32,734 nt of DNA from Lachnospiraceae bacterium. GTDB taxonomy: Bacteria > Bacillota > Clostridia > Lachnospirales > Lachnospiraceae. Below the pieces are notes generated by a model. That model searched no databases and was not told the origin of the DNA. It saw only the letters and a program-made list of their open reading frames with translations. The stretch spans positions 1 to 32,734 of the forward strand of contig CAAFXG010000379.1 of assembly GCA_900766925.1 (NCBI GenBank), in the 5' to 3' direction. This document shows positions 24,348 through 32,529 of this stretch, piece after piece; positions within the stretch are counted from its first letter, which is position 1, and each line of letters starts with the position of its first letter. Both the position numbers and the translations under genes were made by a program.

Positions 24348-25577
24348 TCACTGTAGTTGGAATATATATTTTAAGTCATCATCACCGGTTAATATTTTAT
24401 GAATGTCTGCTATTATTGTTCCGGTCTCCATCGTTGACTGAAATAAATTTGCAGATGTACAGTACACATGGTTTTCCTTAACTGCCTTCATGTTTGCCAG
24501 GAGTTCATTTTTACTGACTAAATCATCTATACATGTCAGCTCACCATCAATGGTACTGTTATAAATAATATAATCCGCATCTCTCGCATCAGCATAAAAT
24601 TGCTCCATCTGCAGGCTTATGCTTGATGATGCATTATCTCCTTCATTTCCCAAATCTGAAAAAATGTATTCGCCGCCCGCCATTTTTATCATTTTGGGAA
24701 GGTAATCCGAGCTTTTTCTTACCTTAACCGTCCCATTTGATGCTATGTAAAAAAATGCAACCGTTGGCACACCGGAAAGCTCTGCCTCGTCAAGTGCACT
24801 CTCATACTCTGTAAGCTGGGCATTAAATGCCATACAGGCTTCTTCCTCATGGCCGATAAGCGCTCCATAAAGCTTAACCCACTCGGTGCGTCCAAGCGGC
24901 TCCTTCTCATAGCTTGAGCGGTCAACCATTACAGGTATATCAAAGGATTCAAACATTTCCTTTACCTTCGGAGTATGATAAATCATTGTATTTTCTATTA
25001 CAAGGTCACACCCCTGCTCTAATATGAGCTCATAGTCCGGAGCTGAATATTTACCTGCATATATGAGCTTCCCCTGCTCCATATATTCAACAGCCTCAGA
25101 TATATACCAGTCCTCAGTCCTTAAGGCAGAAAAACGCAGGGTATCCATTGCGCCAATCGCAGCAAACATATCCATAACCTGTGAAGCAACCAGATAAATC
25201 TGCTTAGGTGATGTTATAATTTTAATATCATCGGGAATACCATTTACAAGTTCATCCATATTATATTCAGTTGAAGCACTTAAATCCGGCACAACAAGAA
25301 ATCTTCCGTCATTTGCAATAGTAATCAACCTGAATACGTTATCACCTGTATTATCATTTTCGCAATCATAAGGTATATAATAGTCGACAGCAAACTCTGT
25401 GGCATATGACAGAATAAGACTGTGTGAATAAATAAGACTGTCTCCTAATTTATATAAATCTACATTCTGCCCTTCGATATTATTACTATCAATATTTTCA
25501 TTATCTGTACTATTGCGGCAAGCACAAATGCACATACAAATCATAATAATAAGTATTACGGCCTTTGTTTTTTTCAT
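24348..25577 (-). CDS. ABC importer substrate-binding lipoprotein (FecB/BtuF fold)
   Basis: The 409-residue protein has a short lipoprotein signal (hydrophobic stretch AVILIIMICMCICAC with the acylated Cys near residue 20) and an Asn/Asp-rich spacer. A class III binding fold follows, with halves from about 75 and about 245 joined by a long helix. Stretches such as ISEAVEYMEQGKLIYAGKYS and LGRTEWVKLYGALIG are typical of FecB-like proteins. It lies 33 bp after the CbiK-like lipoprotein gene. It would hand its ligand to the permease and may receive it from that surface protein. Confidence 0.9.
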   Translation of the reverse strand: MKKTKAVILIIMICMCICACRNSTDNENIDSNNIEGQNVDLYKLGDSLIYSHSLILSYATEFAVDYYIPYDCENDNTGDNVFRLITIANDGRFLVVPDLSASTEYNMDELVNGIPDDIKIITSPKQIYLVASQVMDMFAAIGAMDTLRFSALRTEDWYISEAVEYMEQGKLIYAGKYSAPDYELILEQGCDLVIENTMIYHTPKVKEMFESFDIPVMVDRSSYEKEPLGRTEWVKLYGALIGHEEEACMAFNAQLTEYESALDEAELSGVPTVAFFYIASNGTVKVRKSSDYLPKMIKMAGGEYIFSDLGNEGDNASSSISLQMEQFYADARDADYIIYNSTIDGELTCIDDLVSKNELLANMKAVKENHVYCTSANLFQSTMETGTIIADIHKILTGDDDLKYIFQLQ

Positions 25578-25610
25578 AAAAGCTCCTGTATATCCAATTT
25601 GGTTATACTT

Positions 25611-27581
25611 CTATTTATATATAAATGTCAGCGTATAGTCAATCTCATGTGGCACACTCATCGCCGTTGTATCTGCAACTACATTCACCGGTGAATTTAA
25701 TTCCACAACCGGAATTTCAAATACTGAATTTCCCTCATCATTAATCGGTAAGTACTTTTCTCCGTCAACAATCATATAATCATAATTTGAGCTGCTCCAC
25801 TCTATAAGACAATATGCCTTACCATCACTAACAACCAGCCTTGCAGGTGAGCTTACCGTTGCCTTACCGGTTCCACCCTCAAGCAATATCTCAACCTCGT
25901 ATTCTCCATCCTCTAAATCAGTCGTTACTGTATCTGTTTCTGTTTTGTCACTATTTGAAGAGCACACTGAAACACTTACCTTATGATCATACCACTTTCC
26001 CTTAGAGCCTATCAATGCTAAATCAAATTCATCGTTGAGATAAGGTACGGGAACGTCAAAACCATTTACCTCCTCTGTGGTTCCATCGCTATATGTAACA
26101 GTGTCAAGTGTAGGCTGAAGAAGTGTTGCGCCCTCCTCTTGGGCATCCTCTGCCAGACCCGGATATAAATTCAGAATATTCTGAGAGGTAAGACTTATAT
26201 GAATAGTCATTTCCCCGTTATTAACTGTAAGAACACCCTTACCCTCGCAGGCTTCATTTACGTGAAACATACTGCTGTCCGTATCGAAGTACGCATCATA
26301 TACACCATCTTCAAGCGTTGATATTCCGTCATTTGCAACACCTTCATTTGCGGTTCCATCATCTGTAGTCACATTATCAAGCTTATTAATCGCATCACCG
26401 GCATGTGCAATGCAGATATCCTGTATTTCCTTAATTCCTCCAAGACCTGTAATCTGTGCTTCTACAGATTCAAAAACTCCTGCTGCCTCAAACATACTCT
26501 TCCATGAGTCTTCATCGTCACCTGCCATATCATTGTTTGCATGGTCTCCTGCAACAACCATAAGCGGACGAAGAATAACCTTTGAATAACCTGCCTGTTT
26601 TACAGCTTCAATAACCTCCTCACAGGCGGTTTCCTCAGGCTCACCTTCTACAGTACCTATAAACACATTTTTATATCCAAGCTCATCCATCTGTGTCTGC
26701 ATCTGGCTGTATGTAACCTTTGCTGTATGAGAGGTTCCATGACCTAATAATACAAAGGCAACTCCTGCCTCTGATGCCTCAGTCACACCGGCATATCCTG
26801 CTTCCTTAACTGCTTCGTCTGTTATTGCTTTTGCAACGGCTTCCTTATCCGAATTAATTGCACCGGCGTCCTCTCCCACTTCACCGAGCAAAGGCTCAGC
26901 AACTGAAACAAAGTCAAACTTATCCTCATATTCCTTTAATGCTGTGCAAAGCTCATCATATTCAGCTCCATGCATTAAATGAGTAGGCTGAACAACAAGA
27001 TTTTTAACTTCATTTGCAACTGCACGTTCAAGAGCCTGCTCCATATTATCAATCTTCTCACCGTCACGTGCCTGAACATGATTTATAATTATCTGGGCAG
27101 TAAATGCCCTTCTTACGGACCATTCAGGATAAGCCTCCTGCAAAGCCTTTTCAATGCTGCCTATATCAACAGTCCTGCTGTCATTAAAGGAGGTTCCGAA
27201 GCTTACCACAAGAAGCTCATTCTCACCAATATCATCCCCATTAAGAGGATTATCCTTTGATGCATCTCCCGTATCTCTTCCAAAGTAGTCCGGATCTGCG
27301 TTCTCTCCTTCAACCAGTTCCTTTTGTTCATCCGTAAGTGCATCCCAGGCAGCCTTAGCCTCAGCACACAAAGTGTCTGTATCCTCTGTTCTTGTCTGCA
27401 CATATATGGCATCTATAAGCTTTGCAACGTTATCGGCTGCTTCCTTATCCGATACAGACTCATTTTCAACTGTTGTGCCATCGTTTGCAATGCCTGTTTC
27501 GCCATCCTTAGTGCCACATCCTGCCAGCATTGCACAGGTAAGCATTCCCACACATAAATAAGCTCCAATTTTCTTTCTCAT
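25611..27581 (-). CDS. cbiK: Surface lipoprotein: CbiK-type cobaltochelatase domain plus two NEAT-like domains
   Basis: The 656-residue protein has a lipoprotein signal (LAGC, acylated C22). A short helical spacer (about 45-92) contains AKAAWDALTDEQKELV, a motif seen in surface-protein linkers. A CbiK/sirohydrochlorin cobaltochelatase domain follows at about 120-400. The expected metal/catalytic residues are present: H281 in LLGHGTSH, E312 in GTVEGEPE and H347 in VVAGDHANND. Two beta-rich modules follow, about 422-540 (DGVYDAYF ... KGKWYDHKVSV) and about 556-656 (DGEYEVEI ... SNYDYMIVDGEKY ... HEIDYTLTF), which look like NEAT haem-binding domains. Ordinary CbiK is a cytoplasmic enzyme of about 265 residues; this one is anchored outside. 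It may bind, load or strip metal from tetrapyrroles for the importer. AGGAGG precedes the ATG and a cobalamin riboswitch lies upstream. Confidence 0.88.
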   Translation of the reverse strand: MRKKIGAYLCVGMLTCAMLAGCGTKDGETGIANDGTTVENESVSDKEAADNVAKLIDAIYVQTRTEDTDTLCAEAKAAWDALTDEQKELVEGENADPDYFGRDTGDASKDNPLNGDDIGENELLVVSFGTSFNDSRTVDIGSIEKALQEAYPEWSVRRAFTAQIIINHVQARDGEKIDNMEQALERAVANEVKNLVVQPTHLMHGAEYDELCTALKEYEDKFDFVSVAEPLLGEVGEDAGAINSDKEAVAKAITDEAVKEAGYAGVTEASEAGVAFVLLGHGTSHTAKVTYSQMQTQMDELGYKNVFIGTVEGEPEETACEEVIEAVKQAGYSKVILRPLMVVAGDHANNDMAGDDEDSWKSMFEAAGVFESVEAQITGLGGIKEIQDICIAHAGDAINKLDNVTTDDGTANEGVANDGISTLEDGVYDAYFDTDSSMFHVNEACEGKGVLTVNNGEMTIHISLTSQNILNLYPGLAEDAQEEGATLLQPTLDTVTYSDGTTEEVNGFDVPVPYLNDEFDLALIGSKGKWYDHKVSVSVCSSNSDKTETDTVTTDLEDGEYEVEILLEGGTGKATVSSPARLVVSDGKAYCLIEWSSSNYDYMIVDGEKYLPINDEGNSVFEIPVVELNSPVNVVADTTAMSVPHEIDYTLTFIYK

Positions 27582-27620
27582 ACTTTGCCTCCTGATATTT
27601 TGCAGATATCTACGAGCATA

Positions 27621-27654
27621 AAAACTCCTGACCCATATATAAGTCAGGAGTTTT
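27621..27654 (-). terminator. Riboswitch expression platform: intrinsic terminator
   Basis: Arms aaaactcctgac (27621-27632) and gtcaggagtttt (27643-27654) form a perfect 12-bp stem with a 10-nt loop. On the minus strand it ends in TTTTT. It lies between the cobalamin aptamer and the lipoprotein start codon, so the operon is most likely controlled by premature termination. Confidence 0.88.
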
Positions 27655-27754
27655 ATTTTTATGTATCAAAATAAGAATACGAAATTATTATATATTCCGT
27701 AATATAAACAGCTTATTTGACAGCAAACCAATTACTCGTGGCTAATACAGGTCA

Positions 27755-27935
27755 TATACAGTGGCAGGTCTCCTGGCTTACAGCTTTCATGCATAACCAC
27801 CTTCCCGTATCCAGTGGTCAAAGCAAATGCTTTACGGTTACACATATAACTGCTTACAGTGACGAGTTCGCACAGGTCTCTCACCTGTTTCCCTTTTCAC
27901 CAAAAAGCTTTTAGGCAATTTGACACCTACTGTTC
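27755..27935 (-). ncRNA. Cobalamin (adenosylcobalamin) riboswitch aptamer
   Basis: On the minus strand the conserved elements come in order: 5' ACAGTAGGTG, AAAAGGGAA followed by ACAGGTG, the central GCGAACTCGTCACTGTAA region, ACCGTAAAGC, GGTGGTTATGCATGAA, and the 3' B12 box GCCAGGAGACCTGCC (27763-27778). P1 can form between ACAGT at 27929-27933 and ACTGT at 27758-27762. This leaves a normal aptamer of about 176 nt. It controls the CbiK-like lipoprotein and importer genes. The 369 bp between genes here hold the promoter end, this aptamer and the terminator, and nothing else. Confidence 0.95.
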
Positions 27936-27947
27936 ATTTTCCGGTAT

Positions 27948-27976
27948 ATGCTAGCACACGACATTGTCGTTGTCAA
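27948..27976 (-). promoter_or_regulatory. Promoter of the cobalamin operon, embedded in the 3' end of the preceding gene
   Basis: On the minus strand a perfect TTGACA (27971-27976) and TAGCAT (27948-27953) with a TGC extended -10 element are separated by exactly 17 bp. The expected start at about 27941 is 8 nt before the aptamer. The TAG of the -10 box is the stop codon of the MacB-like gene, and the -35 lies in its last codons. Confidence 0.8.
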
Positions 27977-29027
27977 GAAGTGGCGTGCTTTTCCTCTTTG
28001 GGAGTTTTCCAAAAATATCTTTAAGGATATCCTTAAGCTTACCTTTAAACCGTTTACGGAATATACGGAATAATTTTATTGCATATCTGACAAGGATTAT
28101 TGAAAGTACAAGAACAAATATAAGCCTTATAAGCATACATCTGAATATCTTCCACTCTATAGCCAACGCCTCATTTTCCCAGTATGGAAGTATAACACTG
28201 TTTTTTTTCATAAAATTATGTGACAGTTTTTTGTACTTGCCTGCCAGTGAAAGAAAAGAAAATCTATTTGTATTATCAACTACTATACTATCCTCATCAA
28301 CATTGTCCTTAATCAGGTTAAATGCAAAATTTTTAATAGGATTAGGGATTACAGTCTCATATCCGGTTATGCCCATTCCCTCGTAAATGGAGTTAAAATA
28401 CTCGTACGAAATGAAAATATAGCTTTTTCCATCTCTTGCATACTCCTCATCCCTGCTGTTGCTCATATCATAAACACCGGATACCACAAAGCTTTGACCA
28501 TTTATACTGACGCTTTTACCAATTACGTCATATGCACCAAACAGACTCCACGCGGTTTCCCTGTCAAGCACGATGCCATCCTTCATAACATTCTGATCTT
28601 CGAAATAACTTCCGCAAATAAAATCTAGCAAATGGAATTGAAAGAAATCACCGCCGACACCCATTACCATTATGTTATCCTTGCTTTTAAATCCGGTATC
28701 GGACTTTCTGGTAATCTGTCCCTCAGCCATTGCATAAAAGGCATCTATCCATAAACGACCGGTTGTACTTTCATTTGTAAAACCAGCCTCACCAAGCTTT
28801 GTTGCAATTGTGTTTCTAAGTCTCGAAATACTTTCAAAGTCCTGTCCGGATGAAAATGCACTTATCTGATGATAATTCAAATCCTTAGCCGACCACCTAT
28901 CGGCTTCATTCTGTGACAGAGCACTATCCTTAGTAAGACTTATAACCGATGAAGTTGCAATAATTCCAACAAGGCTGAGTATCAGGACCAATATACTTCT
29001 TATATGTTTTTTACAAAAAGCGTTCAT
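27951..29027 (-). CDS. MacB-periplasmic-core-like membrane protein, two TM helices
   Basis: The 358-residue protein has an N-terminal membrane helix (about 11-31) and an extracellular core (about 32-285) that reads like the MacB/FtsX-permease core, for example VMGVGGDFFQFHLLDFICGSYF, seen here in parts such as VGGDFFQFHLL and the VIGKSVSINGQSFVVSGVY stretch. One more helix (about 292-316) and a basic cytoplasmic tail follow. A true MacB permease has three helices after the core, so this protein has lost or never had the full FtsX unit. It follows the adaptor gene by 11 bp, with AGGAGG before the ATG. It may form an adaptor-receptor pair using an ATPase encoded elsewhere. Confidence 0.75.
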   Translation of the reverse strand: MNAFCKKHIRSILVLILSLVGIIATSSVISLTKDSALSQNEADRWSAKDLNYHQISAFSSGQDFESISRLRNTIATKLGEAGFTNESTTGRLWIDAFYAMAEGQITRKSDTGFKSKDNIMVMGVGGDFFQFHLLDFICGSYFEDQNVMKDGIVLDRETAWSLFGAYDVIGKSVSINGQSFVVSGVYDMSNSRDEEYARDGKSYIFISYEYFNSIYEGMGITGYETVIPNPIKNFAFNLIKDNVDEDSIVVDNTNRFSFLSLAGKYKKLSHNFMKKNSVILPYWENEALAIEWKIFRCMLIRLIFVLVLSIILVRYAIKLFRIFRKRFKGKLKDILKDIFGKLPKRKSTPLLDNDNVVC

Positions 29028-29038
29028 AACGGTTCCTC

Positions 29039-30718
29039 CTACTCGGCCAAACGCACCTTCATTCCCGGTTCAAGTGGAGCAGATGAATTAGTTACTACAT
29101 ATTCATAACCCATAAGACCACCTGAAACAGCGCTATTTGTATCGTCTGATGCTATAACATCAATATTCGTTCTTGATAATATGTATCTGTTGCCAAGAGG
29201 GCTGCTCTTGACATTTACAACAAGAACAAATTTACCATTATTATCCTCTCTTATTGCACTGTTAGGAACAATGGTATCATACGGTGCACTCTTTTCTCCA
29301 ACTGATAACTCCAGATTAGTGCCAACCGTAACATCCTCACCCTTTACACTGAAAATAAGCAATTTGCTATTATTAGGGTCATTAATATCTGCTCTTATTT
29401 CCTCCAGGGTTACATCAATATCCATACCCCATATATTAAGTACTTCTGCCTTCTGCCCTTTTCTAACAAGCTTGCTCTGTTCATTTGTAACCGTAAAGCT
29501 TACACTATAGCCATTACCTGTCACTGCCATGACAGCGAGAGGTAAATCCGGAGTAACAGTATCACCTGCAATACAGTTTACACTCTTTATTACACCACTG
29601 TTCTTAGCCTTAATTTCAATTGGCTTATCTTCTCCACCTTCAAGCTTTGTTACAAGCTCTCTCTGGTTATCAACCTTACTCTTAAGAGCCTCAAGCTCTA
29701 ACTGTTCCTGCCCCTTTGTTACCTTGTCAGCAGACTGCTTATCAGCAAGAGAGATTTTAAGTGTGTCAAGAGCCTTCTGCTTATCACGAACTGTAGCATC
29801 AGCCTCCTCCTTTGTCGGTATACTATCAATCTGTACCGTAAGATTGGCAAGATCCCCCTGCGCCTTGTCAAGCTCACCCTGTTTTGCGCCAATATCTTCT
29901 CTCATTTTATCCAAATCAGGGATCTCGACACCTTCAATCTGTTCATTGAGCTTTTTTATCTCTTCGGTCAACTGTTTTTTCTCATCCTTAGACTTCTTAA
30001 GCTTTTCCTCGTACTCATCCTTATTGTCGGGATCAGCTTCGATTTTGCCTTCATAATCACTGATTGCACTCTTAACTGCATCCAATCTGTCACGCTTTTC
30101 CTGTCTGGTGTTAACAAGAGTAATTGCCTCTGAGTTTTCTGCCTCCTCCAATGCACCGGTTAAGCTGCCAACCTCTGCTGTTAAGCCATCAACCTGTTGC
30201 TGGAGAATCAGCTGCTGTGCCACCAGGTTATCTCTGGTTCCTGCAATCGCCTGCTTAGCCAATGCATCATTTAATTCTGCCTGAGCACTATCTATCTCAA
30301 GAAGATCTAGAGCATAGCTTGGTGACGCAGACAATAGAGCCTTATTATACTCTAACTCCAGACTGTCAAGAGTTTCCTTTGCTTCCTTAAGAGTATTCTC
30401 ATCTGCTGCCTCTCCGGACTCAAGTTCAAACAAAACCTGATCTGCTTCTACGGTATCACCAACCTTTACCTTAACACTGGAAACAAGCATATTACTGTCT
30501 ACCTTAACCTCATAATCCTCAGCAGACTCAACCATCCCACTTCCACGAACCCTCGATGTAACACTTCCGCCATATACATACGTTGCCGAAACCTCCGGAA
30601 GCGAATAATTCATTATGGTGTTAGAAAAAAATGTCAGCACCAGCATAATTGCCAGAAATATTATGGTAATGCTTTTTATTATTTCTTTTCGATTTTTCTT
30701 AGTTTTTTCTTTCTTCAT
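29039..30718 (-). CDS. HlyD/MacA-like membrane-fusion (adaptor) protein with long coiled coil
   Basis: The 559-residue protein has one membrane helix (about 14-33) and a first lipoyl half-motif (about 50-103, GDTVEADQVLFELESGE). A long Lys/Glu-rich coiled coil runs from about 104 to 365, followed by the second lipoyl half (NSGVIKSVNCIAGDTV) and beta-barrel domains to the end. In Gram-positives such adaptors accompany MacB-like ABC exporters. The coiled coil is longer than in typical MacA relatives. Its ATG comes 3 bp after the stop of the sugar-permease gene, with AAGGATAA as ribosome site, so it is tied to the importer operon. Confidence 0.87.
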   Translation of the reverse strand: MKKEKTKKNRKEIIKSITIIFLAIMLVLTFFSNTIMNYSLPEVSATYVYGGSVTSRVRGSGMVESAEDYEVKVDSNMLVSSVKVKVGDTVEADQVLFELESGEAADENTLKEAKETLDSLELEYNKALLSASPSYALDLLEIDSAQAELNDALAKQAIAGTRDNLVAQQLILQQQVDGLTAEVGSLTGALEEAENSEAITLVNTRQEKRDRLDAVKSAISDYEGKIEADPDNKDEYEEKLKKSKDEKKQLTEEIKKLNEQIEGVEIPDLDKMREDIGAKQGELDKAQGDLANLTVQIDSIPTKEEADATVRDKQKALDTLKISLADKQSADKVTKGQEQLELEALKSKVDNQRELVTKLEGGEDKPIEIKAKNSGVIKSVNCIAGDTVTPDLPLAVMAVTGNGYSVSFTVTNEQSKLVRKGQKAEVLNIWGMDIDVTLEEIRADINDPNNSKLLIFSVKGEDVTVGTNLELSVGEKSAPYDTIVPNSAIREDNNGKFVLVVNVKSSPLGNRYILSRTNIDVIASDDTNSAVSGGLMGYEYVVTNSSAPLEPGMKVRLAE

Positions 30719-30721
30719 ATT

Positions 30722-31603
30722 TTATCCTTTCACACCTCCGGAATATGTTATTCCATCTATCAGGTACTCTTCTCCATACAGATACATTAAAATCGTCGGA
30801 AGCATATATATTACAGCCACCGCAAATGCAAGTCCAACCTCACCCTTATTAATCTGTGACAAAAATACCGAAAGTGGATACTTATCACTGTCAGATAATA
30901 AAATGAGTGGCTGCTCAACCATGTTCCAATAATCTATAAATACAAGGATTGCAGTACTTGCAATGGCACTCTTACATAAAGGTATACATATCTTTGTGAA
31001 AATCTGCCATTCACTGGCACCATCAAGCTTGGCAGCCTCAATTAATCCTATAGGTATTCGTCTCATATACTTAGTCAGAAGAAAAACACTGAATGTTGAA
31101 AAAACACCCGGTAGAATTATTGCAGCCTTTGTATCAAGTATTCCAAGCCATTTGCTTACAAGGAAGTTAGGAACAAGACTTACCTGATATGGCATAAGCA
31201 TAAGCACCACATACAAGAAGAAGAGGATTTCCTTTTTCCAGCCTCGAAATCTTGTAAAGCTATAAGCAGCCCCCAATGCTATCAAAATCTGAAATACAGT
31301 AATAGGAAGAACATACAAAACCGAATTCCAGAACTTAAGAAGATAATCCGGACTTTGTAACAATACTGTATAGTACTGTTTAAAACTTACCATATCCGGG
31401 ATAAACTTTAGATTTACCTTCTCGCCAACGTATGTAGTTTTCGACTCTTCATCAAACTGCTCAAATACAACTCCATAATTGGATTTTATTTCTGATTCTT
31501 CCATAAATGAATTGGATATGGTAAGAATAATCGGTACCAAAAACGATGTTGCAAATATAAAAGCAATCAGAAACAAAAATATCTTTTTTATTCGTAATCG
31601 CAT
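30722..31603 (-). CDS. Sugar ABC importer permease, MalG type
   Basis: The 293-residue membrane protein has about six helices and the conserved cytoplasmic EAA loop (LIEAAKLDGASEWQIFTKICIP). I start it at the ATG at 31603, which sits one base after the upstream stop with a GAAGGA ribosome site. The frame stays open to 31645 but would overlap the previous gene without need. Between helices 1 and 2 there is an extracytoplasmic insert (about residues 35-85). It pairs with the MalF-like permease. The substrate is probably an oligosaccharide, but no sugar can be named. The ATPase (MsmK type) is not in the window, and many CUT1 systems share one from elsewhere. Confidence 0.92.
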   Translation of the reverse strand: MRLRIKKIFLFLIAFIFATSFLVPIILTISNSFMEESEIKSNYGVVFEQFDEESKTTYVGEKVNLKFIPDMVSFKQYYTVLLQSPDYLLKFWNSVLYVLPITVFQILIALGAAYSFTRFRGWKKEILFFLYVVLMLMPYQVSLVPNFLVSKWLGILDTKAAIILPGVFSTFSVFLLTKYMRRIPIGLIEAAKLDGASEWQIFTKICIPLCKSAIASTAILVFIDYWNMVEQPLILLSDSDKYPLSVFLSQINKGEVGLAFAVAVIYMLPTILMYLYGEEYLIDGITYSGGVKG

Positions 31604-31604
31604 G

Positions 31605-32510
31605 CTATCCTTCCACATCCTTTCCGAAGTAATGCTCAAGAACAAACATTAAAGCTATAATTGCAATAACAACAATAAACATTAGTACCGCTGCCGCGGA
31701 AAGCTTTTGATAATCCAATGACTTAAATGTATTGTTCATAAAATGCTGCAGCATATAAAGAGTGTCATAAGGATAGTCACCTGTCATAAGATAAACCTCC
31801 CTGAATACCTTAAACGAGTTAATCAGAGACATTATAGCCACAAATAAAATTGTAGGTGACAGATATCTCAGCTTGATATAGAAAAACATCTGCCAGCTGT
31901 TTGCACCATCCAGACTGGCCACTTCCATATATTCCTTTGGTATTGCAGATAAGGCAGCCAGAAACAAAATCATGTTGTATCCGAGATTCTTCCACAGGAA
32001 GAGAACAAGGATAATTATTCCTGCATGAGTGGATTTAATCCAGTCTATCTTATCTCCTCCAAGCTTTTGAACAAATTCATTAATTACTCCGTTATAATTG
32101 AAAAACACCTGCCAAATAAGCACTACTGATGCTGTAGGAACCATCATAGGAGTGAGAAAGAAGGTACGAAATGTACTCTTCATAGGAATATTTTGTTCTA
32201 AAATCATTGCAAAGCCCAGCGACAGCAGTACCGCTAAGGGTACTGCTAACGCACTGAACCTTATTGTATTCTTTGCTGCCTGTAAAAATGCTGAATTACT
32301 TAAAAGAGCCTTAAAATTATCAAGGAATACAAATTCCGGATTAAATGGACTTTTTACCATCGAATAGTATATTATTACGCCAAAGGGAATGGCAAAAAAT
32401 ATACTTACTCCAATAATCGATGGCATAATAAAGCTTATCTGAACCAGCTTTTCTTTTAAAGATTTACGTTTACGACTTATCTTTTTCAATGTCCCTTTTC
32501 TCTTTCTCAA
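31605..32510 (-). CDS. Sugar ABC importer permease, MalF type
   Basis: The 301-residue permease has six membrane helices, a basic N-terminus and the EAA loop (PKEYMEVASLDGANSWQMFF). The start is uncertain: the frame begins at a TTG (32510) about 20 bp after the binding-protein stop, with only a weak AGGTTAG site. It lies between the solute-binding protein and MalG-type genes, the usual CUT1 order. Confidence 0.92.
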   Translation of the reverse strand: MRKRKGTLKKISRKRKSLKEKLVQISFIMPSIIGVSIFFAIPFGVIIYYSMVKSPFNPEFVFLDNFKALLSNSAFLQAAKNTIRFSALAVPLAVLLSLGFAMILEQNIPMKSTFRTFFLTPMMVPTASVVLIWQVFFNYNGVINEFVQKLGGDKIDWIKSTHAGIIILVLFLWKNLGYNMILFLAALSAIPKEYMEVASLDGANSWQMFFYIKLRYLSPTILFVAIMSLINSFKVFREVYLMTGDYPYDTLYMLQHFMNNTFKSLDYQKLSAAAVLMFIVVIAIIALMFVLEHYFGKDVEG

Positions 32511-32529
32511 ATAGATACTAACCTAAAAC

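Noticed and set aside
27582..27950. Small protein-coding gene in the 369-bp gap
   Set aside because: The stretch is fully explained by the cobalamin aptamer, the terminator and the leader; open frames there cross the aptamer stems.
29529..30056. Open frame of about 175 codons on the plus strand opposite the adaptor gene
   Set aside because: Ser/Leu-rich antisense of the Lys/Glu/Asp-rich coiled coil; a composition artefact.
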